A stretch of DNA of 64,000 bases from Pyronema omphalodes (taxonomy: Eukaryota > Ascomycota > Pezizomycetes > Pezizales > Pyronemataceae), in the NCBI GenBank assembly GCA_024516155.1, contig JAJJXM010000063.1, positions 1 through 64,000 of the forward strand, written 5' to 3'. How positions within the stretch are numbered: position 1 is the first letter of the stretch; every line of letters starts with the position of its first letter. The translations under genes were made by a program, and so were the position numbers. This document shows, in pieces, positions 1-9,467 of this stretch. Under the pieces are notes generated by a model that saw only the letters and a list, made by a program, of their open reading frames with translations, ran no database searches and was not told where the DNA came from.

Positions 1-228
1 GCTGTGGACGCCCTGACGAAGAAAATCGACGAACAGCACCAAGTCATTTCGGCGCCCCCCTCACCGAACCTCACGGCCTCTTCCTCAGCGATGGGAAGAG
101 ATGACTATGCAACTGTCCGTCGTCCAACATGACATTCAGGATGTCCTGGACGCTGTTCGCAACCCTCCTGGCAAGAGAAGCGAAGGGGAAGCGACCAGAA
201 CACCGAACCCACCTCACCAACGAACCAT
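1..228 (+). pseudogene. HL-A0: internal fragment of an HL-A ORF, cut by LN-1
   Basis: This stretch matches the middle of the HL-A coding region at 4201-4428 nearly base for base: the end of the coiled coil, then the segment leading to the basic KRKRR motif. It carries one extra G near position 92 (GATGGGAAGAG against GATGGAAGAG in other copies), so the frame is broken. Homology stops near 219, and the LINE LN-1 begins at 229 with the family 5' end. The upstream part lies outside the window. About ten bases (219-228) between the two belong to neither consensus. Confidence 0.85.
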
Positions 229-661
229 CACCACACAGCAACCGCTGACCCTCCCCTGCATTTGCGACAACAACAACAATTTCCCCGATTTTCGAATCGG
301 CAATCGATTTCTTACCTCCGAATTACCCCGAATCTCGATTTTCGGAACCCAGCTACCGTTTACCGTTGAGATTCAGCGGAAAAACGCGATTCTGGGACCT
401 CCGGGCCGGATTCCGGGCACTTTCATCAACGCCGCCCCACCACCCGCCCCCCAATCATCAAAACCGACCTCATTTCGGTTTCGGCATACCGAAATCCCCC
501 CCCCCCCCAAATTCCCCCCCCACCAGCAGCACTGGTTGTGGTGATACCCCAAATTTCCCCCCCCTCCGGACCCCCTTCCTCGCGAGAAATTTTCGCGCTC
601 GCTTAGCAAGAGCCTCCTCACGTGACTCTTCACCATCGCTTACCGTACCACCGGTTAAGCG
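229..661 (+). other. LN-1 5' UTR
   Basis: Non-coding leader between the LINE 5' end and the ORF1 ATG. It holds a C-run after GCTGA, a segment with CAA repeats, and further C-runs near 487-530 whose length varies between copies. The same leader occurs reversed at 33286-33720, 45228-45660 and 50722-51152. Internal promoters of LINEs usually lie in this region (family knowledge), but I see no recognisable TATA box. The open frames running through it are compositional and not conserved as proteins. Confidence 0.75.
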
Positions 662-2372
662 ATGGACGCTAACGCACCCATCCCCGCCACGCCCTCGCGT
701 AGGCAGGTACCCGAGAATATTTTTAGCCCCGACGAGCTTTCCCGAGTCAACGCCCCGCACGCTGGCTCCTCCGCCATCGCGACCTCTAAGAAATTAACGA
801 CCGTCTCCGCAAAAGTCACCAAACCCCCCACCAAAAAATCCGCCTCTAGACGTGACCTCGACCTCCTCCGCAAAAATGTCACCCGACCGAAAACAAACAC
901 CCACGTGAACCTCGATGGGACCCCCGTCGAAACAATGCCGACCGCCATGGACACTGACAGTTGCCCCGACACCGACTCCGAATCCGACTCCGACCTAAAC
1001 CTCAATGATAGCCAGCACGCAATAACTGCTTCCGATGTCAACCCCAACCCCCAGCCTCAGCCCGACAACAACCTCCTCTCAGCCATCGCCGCTATGATTT
1101 CGAAAAACACCAACGACGCGCTCCGACCTATCGTCCGTTCCATCGACACCATCAACAAAAGACTCGACAAAATCGCAAAACCCAGCCCGCCCCCTCCGAC
1201 ACAGCCCCAACGTCAACCCCACCCCGAACAAACGACCACCGCCAACTCACCCCCCGACGACCTCCAATACTGGAAAGAACGGTGCCGACTCCTGGAAAAC
1301 GCCCTTCGCCACCACAACATCGCCATACCGACCTCCGCCACTACTCGCCGCCCCAACCCCCCCACGACCACTCACCAACCGTGGACCTCCGGCACAACCG
1401 TCGCTGACCTCTCCTTCCCCGCCCACGCCCCCAAAAGCAACCCCCCCGCAAAACCGCACCCCCCGACGCCAACGCACCCCCCCCCAGTCCATCATGATAC
1501 CCATCCCACACCCTGCGGAAATCGACGTCAATACAAAGGCCCAACTGGGACGGGCGATCAACGCTGCACTCACCCAGACGCAGGCGCCGCCTCACATGGC
1601 TGTCGCCACAATCAGACAAGCCCAATCAGGAAACCTCATCGTGACCATGACAGACGGCACCACTGAATCCGAGCTGACCAAGAACCTAGGGACCATACAC
1701 ACAGCGACGCAACAAGTCAATACCTCCATCGCCGCACCCCGCCTGAACGAGCGGTGGTATAAGCTCGCAGTCCATGGAATCCCCACGAGCCAATACCCCG
1801 ACTCCCCCGACGGAATGCGCCTCCTCCAAGAGGAGATCGAACGCAGCAACGGACATGTCACCCTGGCGCAACCCCCCCGATATATGACGACCGCGGAGAA
1901 ACGTGTGGGCAAAGAAGCGTCCAGTGTGGTTATTGCGGTACGTACCGCCGAAGAGCTCGCACTCCTGAAGCGCAAACGAGTCATGGTACTCTTCGAGCCC
2001 CGAAGAGTCACCGAGTACCACTCTGCCCGACGGACCGACCAGTGTCGGCGCTGCTTGCTCTTTGGCCACCACTACACCAACTGCACTGGACCGCAAGGCC
2101 CCACCTGCGGCTTCTGCGGCCAGAACCAGCCCACGGACGACCATGCCTGCAACAACTGCCCCCAACGCAAAGGTAAGAGTTGTGAACACACTAGATACCA
2201 TTGCAAAAACTGCGCGGACGCCAACCTCCCCGACCTCGACCACCCAGGCTTCAGCAAGCAGTGCCCCGTACGCATCCGCATATTCAAAGAAGCCTGGACA
2301 GCGTCACAAAACCCCGCCGCCGCCCCACCCAACCCAGCCGACAGAGACACTGAGATGAACGCCCATGTCTAG
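662..2372 (+). pseudogene. LN-1 ORF1 (Cys-rich gag-like protein), frameshifted
   Basis: Homologue of the intact 569-aa ORF1 at 43518-45227. It starts at ATG 662. The frame is lost at a C-run (1459-1464: six C, against five in LN-4), so the protein continues in another frame from about 1494 to the TAG at 2370-2372. The N-terminal half is Pro/Ser/Thr-rich; the C-terminal part keeps the CX2CX4HX4C knuckle and further Cys/His clusters of a nucleic-acid-binding domain. The end overlaps the ORF2 start by 8 nt (ATGTCTAG, 2365-2372), the same arrangement as in LN-5. In LINEs this protein binds element RNA to form the RNP (family knowledge). As it stands, this copy is non-functional. Confidence 0.88.
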
Positions 2373-3642
2373 CTACAACAGACTGGCAGCAACCATACGG
2401 ATCGTCTCCCACAACGTGAACCGACAACGATCAGCACTCGATGCGCTGCTGAATAGCGCACACAACACAGCCGACATAATCCTAATACAAGAAATTCACA
2501 TAACCGACATAACATACGCCACCACACACCCATCTTTCACACTGGTCTTGCCACCGCGTGGAGATAGAACCACCAACAGAACAGCCGCCTATGTGACCAG
2601 AACAAACCCATACCTCAGGGTTTTTCAACGCACCGATATATGCGCGGACCCTGACCTCCAGGTCCTTGAGGTAGGCACTGACTTAATTCCTTCTTTCTTT
2701 CTTTTTAATATATACAACGAAAAACACCCCGAAAGCAATATTTATACCATCCCGAGAGCCCTCACCCCCCTCCCCCTTCCCCGCAGGTGCATCATCACAG
2801 GTGACCTCAACGCTCACCATGCCCTGTGGAACTCCTCCACACGTTCCCCCACCCGCGCCACCGAAATAGTTGACCTTATCGAACAACGAGACTGGACCCT
2901 CGTGTCCGTCCCTGACATTCCCACCTACTACTACAACCAAGGCCGCAGTTCTTCCGTCCTCGACCTGACCCTAGCATCGCCCCACATGGCAGAGGAAACA
3001 ACCAACTGGGCAATTGACGACGACAACGCTACGGGATCTGACCACGAAGTCATACGTTTCGAAGTGCACACAACCCACCCAGACGCTGAAACAACCCCCG
3101 CAACAAACCGACTGAACTGGAAAAAGACGGATTGGGAGCTCTTCGCCGAAACCCTCCGTGCCTCGTGCTTAGCCCTCACACCATCATGGACACAATACCG
3201 CAACCACCCTACCACAGACAACCTCGATGCGTGGGCAGAGTCGATACGTGATGCCATCCTCAATGCCGCGACTACGTCCACCCCCGTACTACAAGTGACC
3301 CCCCAATCGAAAAGATGGTGGACCGCAGAAGTCACCGAGGCAAGGAAAAAGATGACCAAAGCAAGACGTAAGTGGAAACGCAAACGTGACGATAGATCCC
3401 ACCTAAACTACAAACGACACCGAAACGAATACCACAGGACATAGACACCACACGGCAACGGCGACCCCCCCCCCTGCATTCTCAACAACGAGCACCGAAA
3501 CCCCCGGTTTTCTCATCGGATTCGGATTCGCAGCACTCTGTTACGTTATTCTCTGAATTTTCAGGGAATTCTACGTCGTTTTTGTTGACTTTTGTCGCAA
3601 AATCAGAGTTTTCACGAGTTTTGGCTTACCCCACCTCACGAA

Positions 3643-5097
3643 ATGTCGCCAAAACAACGACAGAACAACGCCCGACGATCGAAACGGTCCGAAAACGCGT
3701 ACAATGTTCTAGCCGACCTTCCTCACGATGGATCTAATCCTACTTTCGATGGAAGAGATGGAAAAGTTGATGAAGTTGATGGAAACTTCGCTGGAAAGCC
3801 CTTCCAGAGCGTGGTCTTGGCACGATCACCAGTTCCTTCGGCTTCAACATCGCAGCAACAGGCGACAACTGAACACAGCCGGTTCAGTGACTACCGTCGC
3901 ATGATGGTATCTGCAATTAATAAGGCAGTCGCAGTTGACGACAACTACCTCACCCTAGATCAACTGTTTCTAGACAACGAAGCCGGACTCACTGGAGCCA
4001 GCTTCCTGGGGATACAACAGATCCACCAGGACACACAGCGTCGCTTCAATACCCTCGATGACACCATACGCAACAACAGCGATGAGATGCGCCTCAGATT
4101 CGACGTCATGATGACGAAATTCAACATTCTGATGGGCGAAAACACGAAGCTGCGCGCAGCCTACGACTCTACACAGGCAGAAACAGCAGCTCTCAAGGCT
4201 GCTGTGGACGCCCTGACGAGGAAAATCGACGAACAGCAACAAGTCATTTCGGCGCCCCCCTCACCGAACCTCACGGCCTCTTCCTCAGCGATGGAAGAGA
4301 TGACTATGCAACTGTCCGTCGTCCAACATGACATTCAGGATGTCCTGGACGCTGTTCGCAACCCTCCTGGCAAGAGAAAGCGAAGGGGAAGCGACCAGAA
4401 CACCGAACCCACCTCACCGACAAACAGAAGACCGGTGAACCACAAACCGAGAGCGGCATCACCGGTGCGAAGCCTGATGCACTCAAAACATGCGACTACC
4501 GCCGCCCAGGACAAGCTTGATGCCCTCAAGCCTATGTCCCCCCTACCTCTCCTCGCGATCACGGCAACCGATGCGACACCGGAACCTCACCCTGACAGTC
4601 CATCTGCTCAGGACACACCTCTACCCGACACCCCAAGCACTGCCCCTGCTGAGACGAACGGATGGAAGACTGTGGAGGCGAAGGCTGCACAGAGGAAGAA
4701 GCAGAAAGCGAAGGAGACGACACCTACGGCAGCGCCACCCAACAAGACCCCTACAACAAAGAATGGTGGACGGGGAAAGAACAACCACCAACCCAGAACG
4801 ACAACACCCTCTGCAAAGAAGACTTGGGCAGAAGTCGTCAAGAGCGGAGGCATCAACGTCCAGATTGTGCTTGGGAATGGCAATCTTGGACTGACAACCC
4901 CACCGACAAGAAGGGGAGAGAGGCGAGGGGGAGCAGCGCGGAGGCTGAGGAAGAAGGAAGGAGAAGGGGAGAAAGGGGAGGAGAAGAGGGGCAGGGCGGA
5001 CCCGGGTGTCTCAAAGGGCAAAGAGTCAGGAGACACCGGCGGAGGAGGGGAGAGAGGAGAGGAGAGTGGGGGCACGGGGGGCCCGGCGGCTGTTTAA
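3643..5097 (+). CDS. HL-A1 ORF: coiled-coil, ORF1-like protein (484 aa)
   Basis: I chose ATG 3643 (MSPKQRQ); the frame is open further upstream only through a TTG codon. Residues about 120-205 are heptad-rich and look like a coiled coil. GKRKRRG (243-249) resembles a nuclear localisation signal. TWAEVV (about 394-399) precedes a low-complexity Arg/Glu/Gly tail ending GGPAAV. No zinc knuckle, endonuclease or RT motif is present. The layout resembles coiled-coil ORF1 proteins of LINEs, which act as RNA-binding chaperones (family knowledge); the function here is inferred. The frame is maintained in A2, A3, A4 and A5, and in the clearly divergent B family, which argues for selection on the protein. 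TAA stop at 5095-5097. Confidence 0.8.
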   Translation: MSPKQRQNNARRSKRSENAYNVLADLPHDGSNPTFDGRDGKVDEVDGNFAGKPFQSVVLARSPVPSASTSQQQATTEHSRFSDYRRMMVSAINKAVAVDDNYLTLDQLFLDNEAGLTGASFLGIQQIHQDTQRRFNTLDDTIRNNSDEMRLRFDVMMTKFNILMGENTKLRAAYDSTQAETAALKAAVDALTRKIDEQQQVISAPPSPNLTASSSAMEEMTMQLSVVQHDIQDVLDAVRNPPGKRKRRGSDQNTEPTSPTNRRPVNHKPRAASPVRSLMHSKHATTAAQDKLDALKPMSPLPLLAITATDATPEPHPDSPSAQDTPLPDTPSTAPAETNGWKTVEAKAAQRKKQKAKETTPTAAPPNKTPTTKNGGRGKNNHQPRTTTPSAKKTWAEVVKSGGINVQIVLGNGNLGLTTPPTRRGERRGGAARRLRKKEGEGEKGEEKRGRADPGVSKGKESGDTGGGGERGEESGGTGGPAAV

Positions 5098-5385
5098 CTT
5101 TGCTTTGGTTTTGTTTTTGCTTTGTGGAGGAAATACAGGAGGAAAAATGGTTGAAAATGGGAGGGGAAGGGAGGAGGAAAGGGAGGAGCCCGGCGAGGCG
5201 GCCTCTGTGCAAGCAGGGCACTTGGAACATCAGACGCGCTTGGACAAGAAACCCCCGTAGTATACAGTGGGGACAGACCCCACAACCACAACGATCAAGA
5301 GGAGGAGACTGGTAGAGGTGGAGACTGGGTTTTTGCTTTTACATTTCTTTCTTCTTCTCTTTTGTATTTATCTGTCCCTTGTCAT

Positions 5386-5397
5386 AACCTTCGGGTT
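5386..5397 (+). promoter_or_regulatory. 3'-terminal hairpin, type 1 tail (AACC-TTCG-GGTT)
   Basis: A 4-bp stem, AACC/GGTT, closes a TTCG loop, giving a C(UUCG)G tetraloop in RNA. It lies about 20 bases upstream of the (AAAC)n end of HL-A1. The same hairpin occurs in HL-A2, HL-A3's relatives and all LN 3' ends. The other tail types keep the stem but change the loop. In LINEs with a stringent 3' end, such a hairpin is what the RT recognises (established for other families); that role here is inferred. Confidence 0.55.
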
Positions 5398-7460
5398 GCA
5401 AACAAGTAATGAGAGAACAAACAAACAAACAAACGAATACCACAGGACCATCCGAACGGCGAAAGATGCAAAGTGGAAGGAATATCTTTCCCAAGCCGAA
5501 GGACCCGATGTGTGGCAGGCGTTTAGGTACACCAACCCTCGGCGTGCTCAGCTAACACCAAACCTCCGAGCAACGATAAACGGCCAAGAAACAATCTGCA
5601 GCTCCTTCGACGCAAAGGTAGAGGCCTTCCAGAAGTTGTTTCCCCCGCCGCCGCCACCACCGCCCCCGTCCGTCCTCCCCCCACGCCGCGAGCTGCAGTG
5701 GACAACCTTTACACCGACAGAGGTAGAAACAGCGATATTCTCCTCCTCGCCGAAGAAGGCGCCCGGACCCGATGGGCTCACATTCGCCTGCCTGCGCCAG
5801 GCATACCTTGCCATCCCCGAACACATGAACAACCTCCACGCCACATTAGGGACGGTAGGCTACCATCCGCGATGCTGGCGCCAGGCCACCACTGTCATTA
5901 TCGCCAAACCTAACAAGCCGGATTACAGCAATCCAAAGGCATACCGCCCGATTGCGCTCCTAAACTGCCTTGGGAAGACCCTCGAAAAACTAATGGCCAC
6001 TCGCCTAGGCACGATGGCAGACTCTCACGACTGACTACATAGGGACCAAATAGGTGGACGCCCGCAGAGATCAGCAATTGACGCGGCGATGGCGCTGGTG
6101 CACGACGTCGAAATTGGGAAATCTCACGGAATGCTAACCTCTGCCCTCTTCCTCGATGTTCGTGGAGCGTTCGACAACGTCTCTGCTGACCGCCTCCAAC
6201 AAACATTACGACAACTCGGGTGCCCGAGACCAGTAGTATCGTGGTGCCAGTCTTTCCTCGCAGATCGCACGATCGCTCTGGCGTTCGATGGGCGAACTGA
6301 CACGCAACGCCCAGTGCAAACAGGCATCCCACAAGGTTCCCCTGCATCCCCCATACTTTTCTTATTATACCTCCGCCCATTATTCGACGAACTAGCGAAG
6401 ACACACCCGTACGCCTGGACACCTAGCTACATTGACGACGTAGCGATCGTCGTCCAGGGACGCACCAGAAAAGCGAACGCCCGCGCACTTGAGAACATTA
6501 CGAAAACAGCCTTTCGGTGGGCCGACGCAAACGCCGTTGCATTTGACGATGCCAAATCAGAGCTCCTGCATTTCCACTGGGCACGCACCGACAATATCAC
6601 TGAGGAGGAAAAAGTTAAGTTACCAAACGGTACAGTTATCACACCGGGAACACAAGGAGGAGAGAAGGATGTTGTGAGGTGGATAGGCCTGTATTTAGAT
6701 AGGAAACTTAACTTTAGAAAACATGTAGCTAGACGAGTAACCGCCGCGCAAAGAACTCTGAACGCACTGTGCAGGTTAGCACGGTACGAAACAGGTCTGT
6801 CCCCCGCTGCTACAAGACTAATCTACCAGGCGTGTGTCCAGTCGAGAGCAGACTACGGCGCAGAGATATGGTGGAACCAGCAAAAAGACCTTGCCCGCAC
6901 CCTCCAGAATCAACAGAACACCGCCCTCCGCAGGATTCTCAACGCCTTCACCTCTACTCCGATCCTGGCCCTCCACAACGAATCCGCACTCCCCCCCGTC
7001 ACAATACGTCTTGACAACCGTCAGCGGAAATACGCCCTGCGCACCCTCACTCTACCCGCTTCGCATCCTATCATCACACGCTGCCCCGTCTCGTTCCCCG
7101 CCCCGAGTATCGAGGATGCCTCCATCAACCCGGACACCGAGTACGACCACCCGTGGCACGTCCCAGGACAAGCCCCGTCCCGCCTCCTGCACGTCATCAG
7201 CACCCTCTCCTCGTGGGTCCAACCAAACGCCGAAATCGAGAACACCTCCCAAAACATCCCCGATGACGACCTCGCCCCTACATTAACGATCGACATCTCC
7301 TCCTCCCCGAAGGCTCACGCTGCCGACGACCACCTCCCCCTCCTCCACGCCCTTCGCCAACGATCGGATACTATCCTACTGTACACGGACGGCTCTCAAC
7401 TTGACGGCATAACAGGCGCGGGATACACCATCCCCCACGGGCTGCCACGACCTGTCGACT

Positions 7461-9467
7461 ATACCCCTCCCGCGACACCACACGGCAACGGCGACCCCCC
7501 CCCCCTGCATTCTCAACAACGAGCACCGAAACCCCCGGTTTTCTCATCGGATTCGGATTCGCAGCACTCTGTTACGTTATTCTCCGAATTTTCAGGGAAT
7601 TCTACGTCGTTTTTGTTGACTTTTGTCGCAAAATCAGAGTTTTCACGAGTTTTGGCTTACCCCACCTCACGAAATGTCGCCAAAACAACGACAGAACAAC
7701 GCCCAACGATCGAAACGGTCCGAAAACGCGTACAATGTTCTAGCCGACCTTCCTCATGATGGATCTACTCCTACTTTTGATGGAAGAGATGGAAAAGTTG
7801 ATGAAGTTGATGGAAACTTCGCTGGAAAACCCTTCCAGAGCGTGGTCTCGGCAGGATCACCGGATCCTTCGGCTTCAAGACAGCAGCAACAGGCGACAAC
7901 TGAACACAGCCGGTTCAGAGCCTACCGTCGCTTCTTCGTATCTGCAATTAACGAGGCAGTTGCAGTTGATGAGGGCTATGCCACCCTAGATCAACTGTTC
8001 ATAGACAACTACGCCGAACTCACTGGAGCCAACTTCCTGGGGATACAACAGATCCACCGGGATACACAGCGACGCTTCAATACCCTCGATGACACCATAC
8101 GCAACAACAGCGATGAGATGCGCCACAGATTCGACGTCCTGATGTCGAAATCCAGCATCCTGCTGGACGAAAACACGAAGCTGCGCGCAGCATACAACTC
8201 TACACAGAAAGAAACAGCAGCTCTCAAGGCTGCTGTGGACGCCCTGACGAAGAAAATCGACGAACAGCAACAAGTCATTTCGGCGCCCCCCTCACCGAAC
8301 CTTACGGCCTCTTCCTCAGCGATGGAAGAGATGACTATGCAACTGTCCGTCGTCCAACATGACATTCAGGATGTCCTGGACGCTGTTCGCAACCCTCCTG
8401 GCAAGAGAAAGCGAAGGGGAAGTGACCAGAACACCGAACCCACCTCACCGACAAACAGAAGACCGGTGAACCACAAACCGAGAGCGGCATCACCGGTGCG
8501 AAGCCTGATGCACTCGAAACATGCGACTACCGCCGCCCAGGACAAGCTTGATGCCCTCAAGCCTATGTCCCCCCTACCTCTCCTCGCAATCACGTCAACC
8601 GATGCGACACCGGAACCTCACCCTGACAGTTCATCTGCTCAGGACACACCTCTACCCGACGCCCCAAGCACTGCCCCTGCTGAGACGAACGGATGGAAGA
8701 CTGTGGAGGCGAAGGCTACACAGAGGAAGAACCAGAAAGCGAAGGAGACGACACCTACGGCAACGCCACCCAGCAAGACCCCTACAACAAAGAATGGTGG
8801 CCGGGGAAAGAATACCCACCAACCCAGAACGACAACCTCCTCTGCAAAGAAGACTTGGGCAGAAGTAGTCAAGAGCGGAGGCATCAACGTCCAGATTGTG
8901 CTTGGAAATGGCAATCTTGGACTAACAACACCACTGACAAGAAGGGGAGAGAGGCGAGGGGGAGCAGCAAGAAGGCTGAGGAAGAAGGAAGGAGAAGGGG
9001 AGAGAGGGGAGGAGAAGAGGGGCAGGGCGGGCCCGGGTGTCTCGAAGGGCAAAGAGTCAGGAGACACCGGCGGAGGAGGGGAGAGAGGAGAGGAGAGTGG
9101 GGGCACGGGTGGCCCGGCGGCTGTTTAACTTTGCTCTGGTTTTGTTTTTGCTTTGCGGAGGAAATAAAGGCGGAAAAATGGTTAAAAATGGGAGGGGAAG
9201 GGAGGAGGAAAGGGAGGAGCCCGGCGAGGCGGCCTCTGTGCAAGCAGGGCACTTGGAACATCAGACGCGCTTGGACAAGAAACCCCCGTAGTATACAGTG
9301 GGGACAGACCCCACAACCACAACGATCAAGAGGAGGAGACTGGTAGAGGTGGAGACTGGGTTTTTGCTTTTACATTTCTTTCTTGTTCTCTTTTGTATTT
9401 ATCTGTCCCTTGTCATAACCTTCGGGTTGCAAACAAGTAATGAGAGAACAAACAAACAAACAAACAA
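7461..9467 (+). mobile_element. HL-A2: ORF1-only half-LINE inserted in the LN-1 RNase H region
   Basis: Flanked by a 14-bp target duplication ACGACCTGTCGACT (7447-7460 and 9468-9481). Fifteen extra bases (7461-7475) sit between the left duplicate and the 5' consensus CACCACACGGC at 7476. The element has the same plan as HL-A1: leader with a C-run, one ORF (7674-9128), a 3' region shared with LN, the TTCG hairpin and an (AAAC)n tail. It sits just after the RNase H YTDGS motif of LN-1 ORF2. Removing it with one duplicate restores the ORF2 phase. Confidence 0.9.
7674..9128 (+). CDS. HL-A2 ORF: coiled-coil, ORF1-like protein (484 aa)
   Basis: Intact frame from ATG 7674 to TAA, the same length as HL-A1. 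It differs from A1 by scattered substitutions concentrated in the N-terminal third (for example FRAYRRFFVSAINEAV), while the coiled coil, the KRKRR motif and the TWAEVV segment are conserved. An open frame despite many differences from A1 suggests the substitutions accumulated under constraint before insertion. No enzymatic motif is visible. The likely role is RNA or RNP binding for the half-LINE transcript, inferred from architecture and from sharing its ends with the LINE. Confidence 0.8.
   Translation: MSPKQRQNNAQRSKRSENAYNVLADLPHDGSTPTFDGRDGKVDEVDGNFAGKPFQSVVSAGSPDPSASRQQQQATTEHSRFRAYRRFFVSAINEAVAVDEGYATLDQLFIDNYAELTGANFLGIQQIHRDTQRRFNTLDDTIRNNSDEMRHRFDVLMSKSSILLDENTKLRAAYNSTQKETAALKAAVDALTKKIDEQQQVISAPPSPNLTASSSAMEEMTMQLSVVQHDIQDVLDAVRNPPGKRKRRGSDQNTEPTSPTNRRPVNHKPRAASPVRSLMHSKHATTAAQDKLDALKPMSPLPLLAITSTDATPEPHPDSSSAQDTPLPDAPSTAPAETNGWKTVEAKATQRKNQKAKETTPTATPPSKTPTTKNGGRGKNTHQPRTTTSSAKKTWAEVVKSGGINVQIVLGNGNLGLTTPLTRRGERRGGAARRLRKKEGEGERGEEKRGRAGPGVSKGKESGDTGGGGERGEESGGTGGPAAV

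Larger units (their letters stand above)
3441..5430 (+). mobile_element. HL-A1: ORF1-only half-LINE inserted in LN-1 ORF2
   Basis: Full-length non-autonomous element of about 1.99 kb. It is flanked by an 18-bp duplication AAACGAATACCACAGGAC (3423-3440 and 5431-5448), part of which could be tail. Five untemplated-looking bases (ATAGA, 3441-3445) precede the 5' consensus CACCACACGGC. The body holds one ORF (3643-5097), then a 3' region of about 330 bases ending in (ACAA)n. That 3' region is nearly identical to the last part of the LN 3' UTR, and the first 30 or so bases resemble the LN 5' end. There is no reverse transcriptase. I infer trans-mobilisation by LN. Confidence 0.9.

Noticed and set aside
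3592..3642. Longer start for the HL-A protein (reading from a TTG as if Met)
   Set aside because: The codon is TTG, it is lost in HL-A4, and an ATG with the MSPKQRQ start is conserved in all copies.
4662..5315. A 217-codon open frame overlapping the HL-A ORF end in another phase, present in several copies
   Set aside because: The region is purine-rich and low complexity, and the copies are nearly identical by descent, so repetition is not independent evidence. The frame is not kept as a comparable protein in HL-B.
5648..5690. CCG-repeat as a microsatellite feature
   Set aside because: It encodes a Pro-run inside ORF2 that is present in all LN copies, so it is part of the protein.
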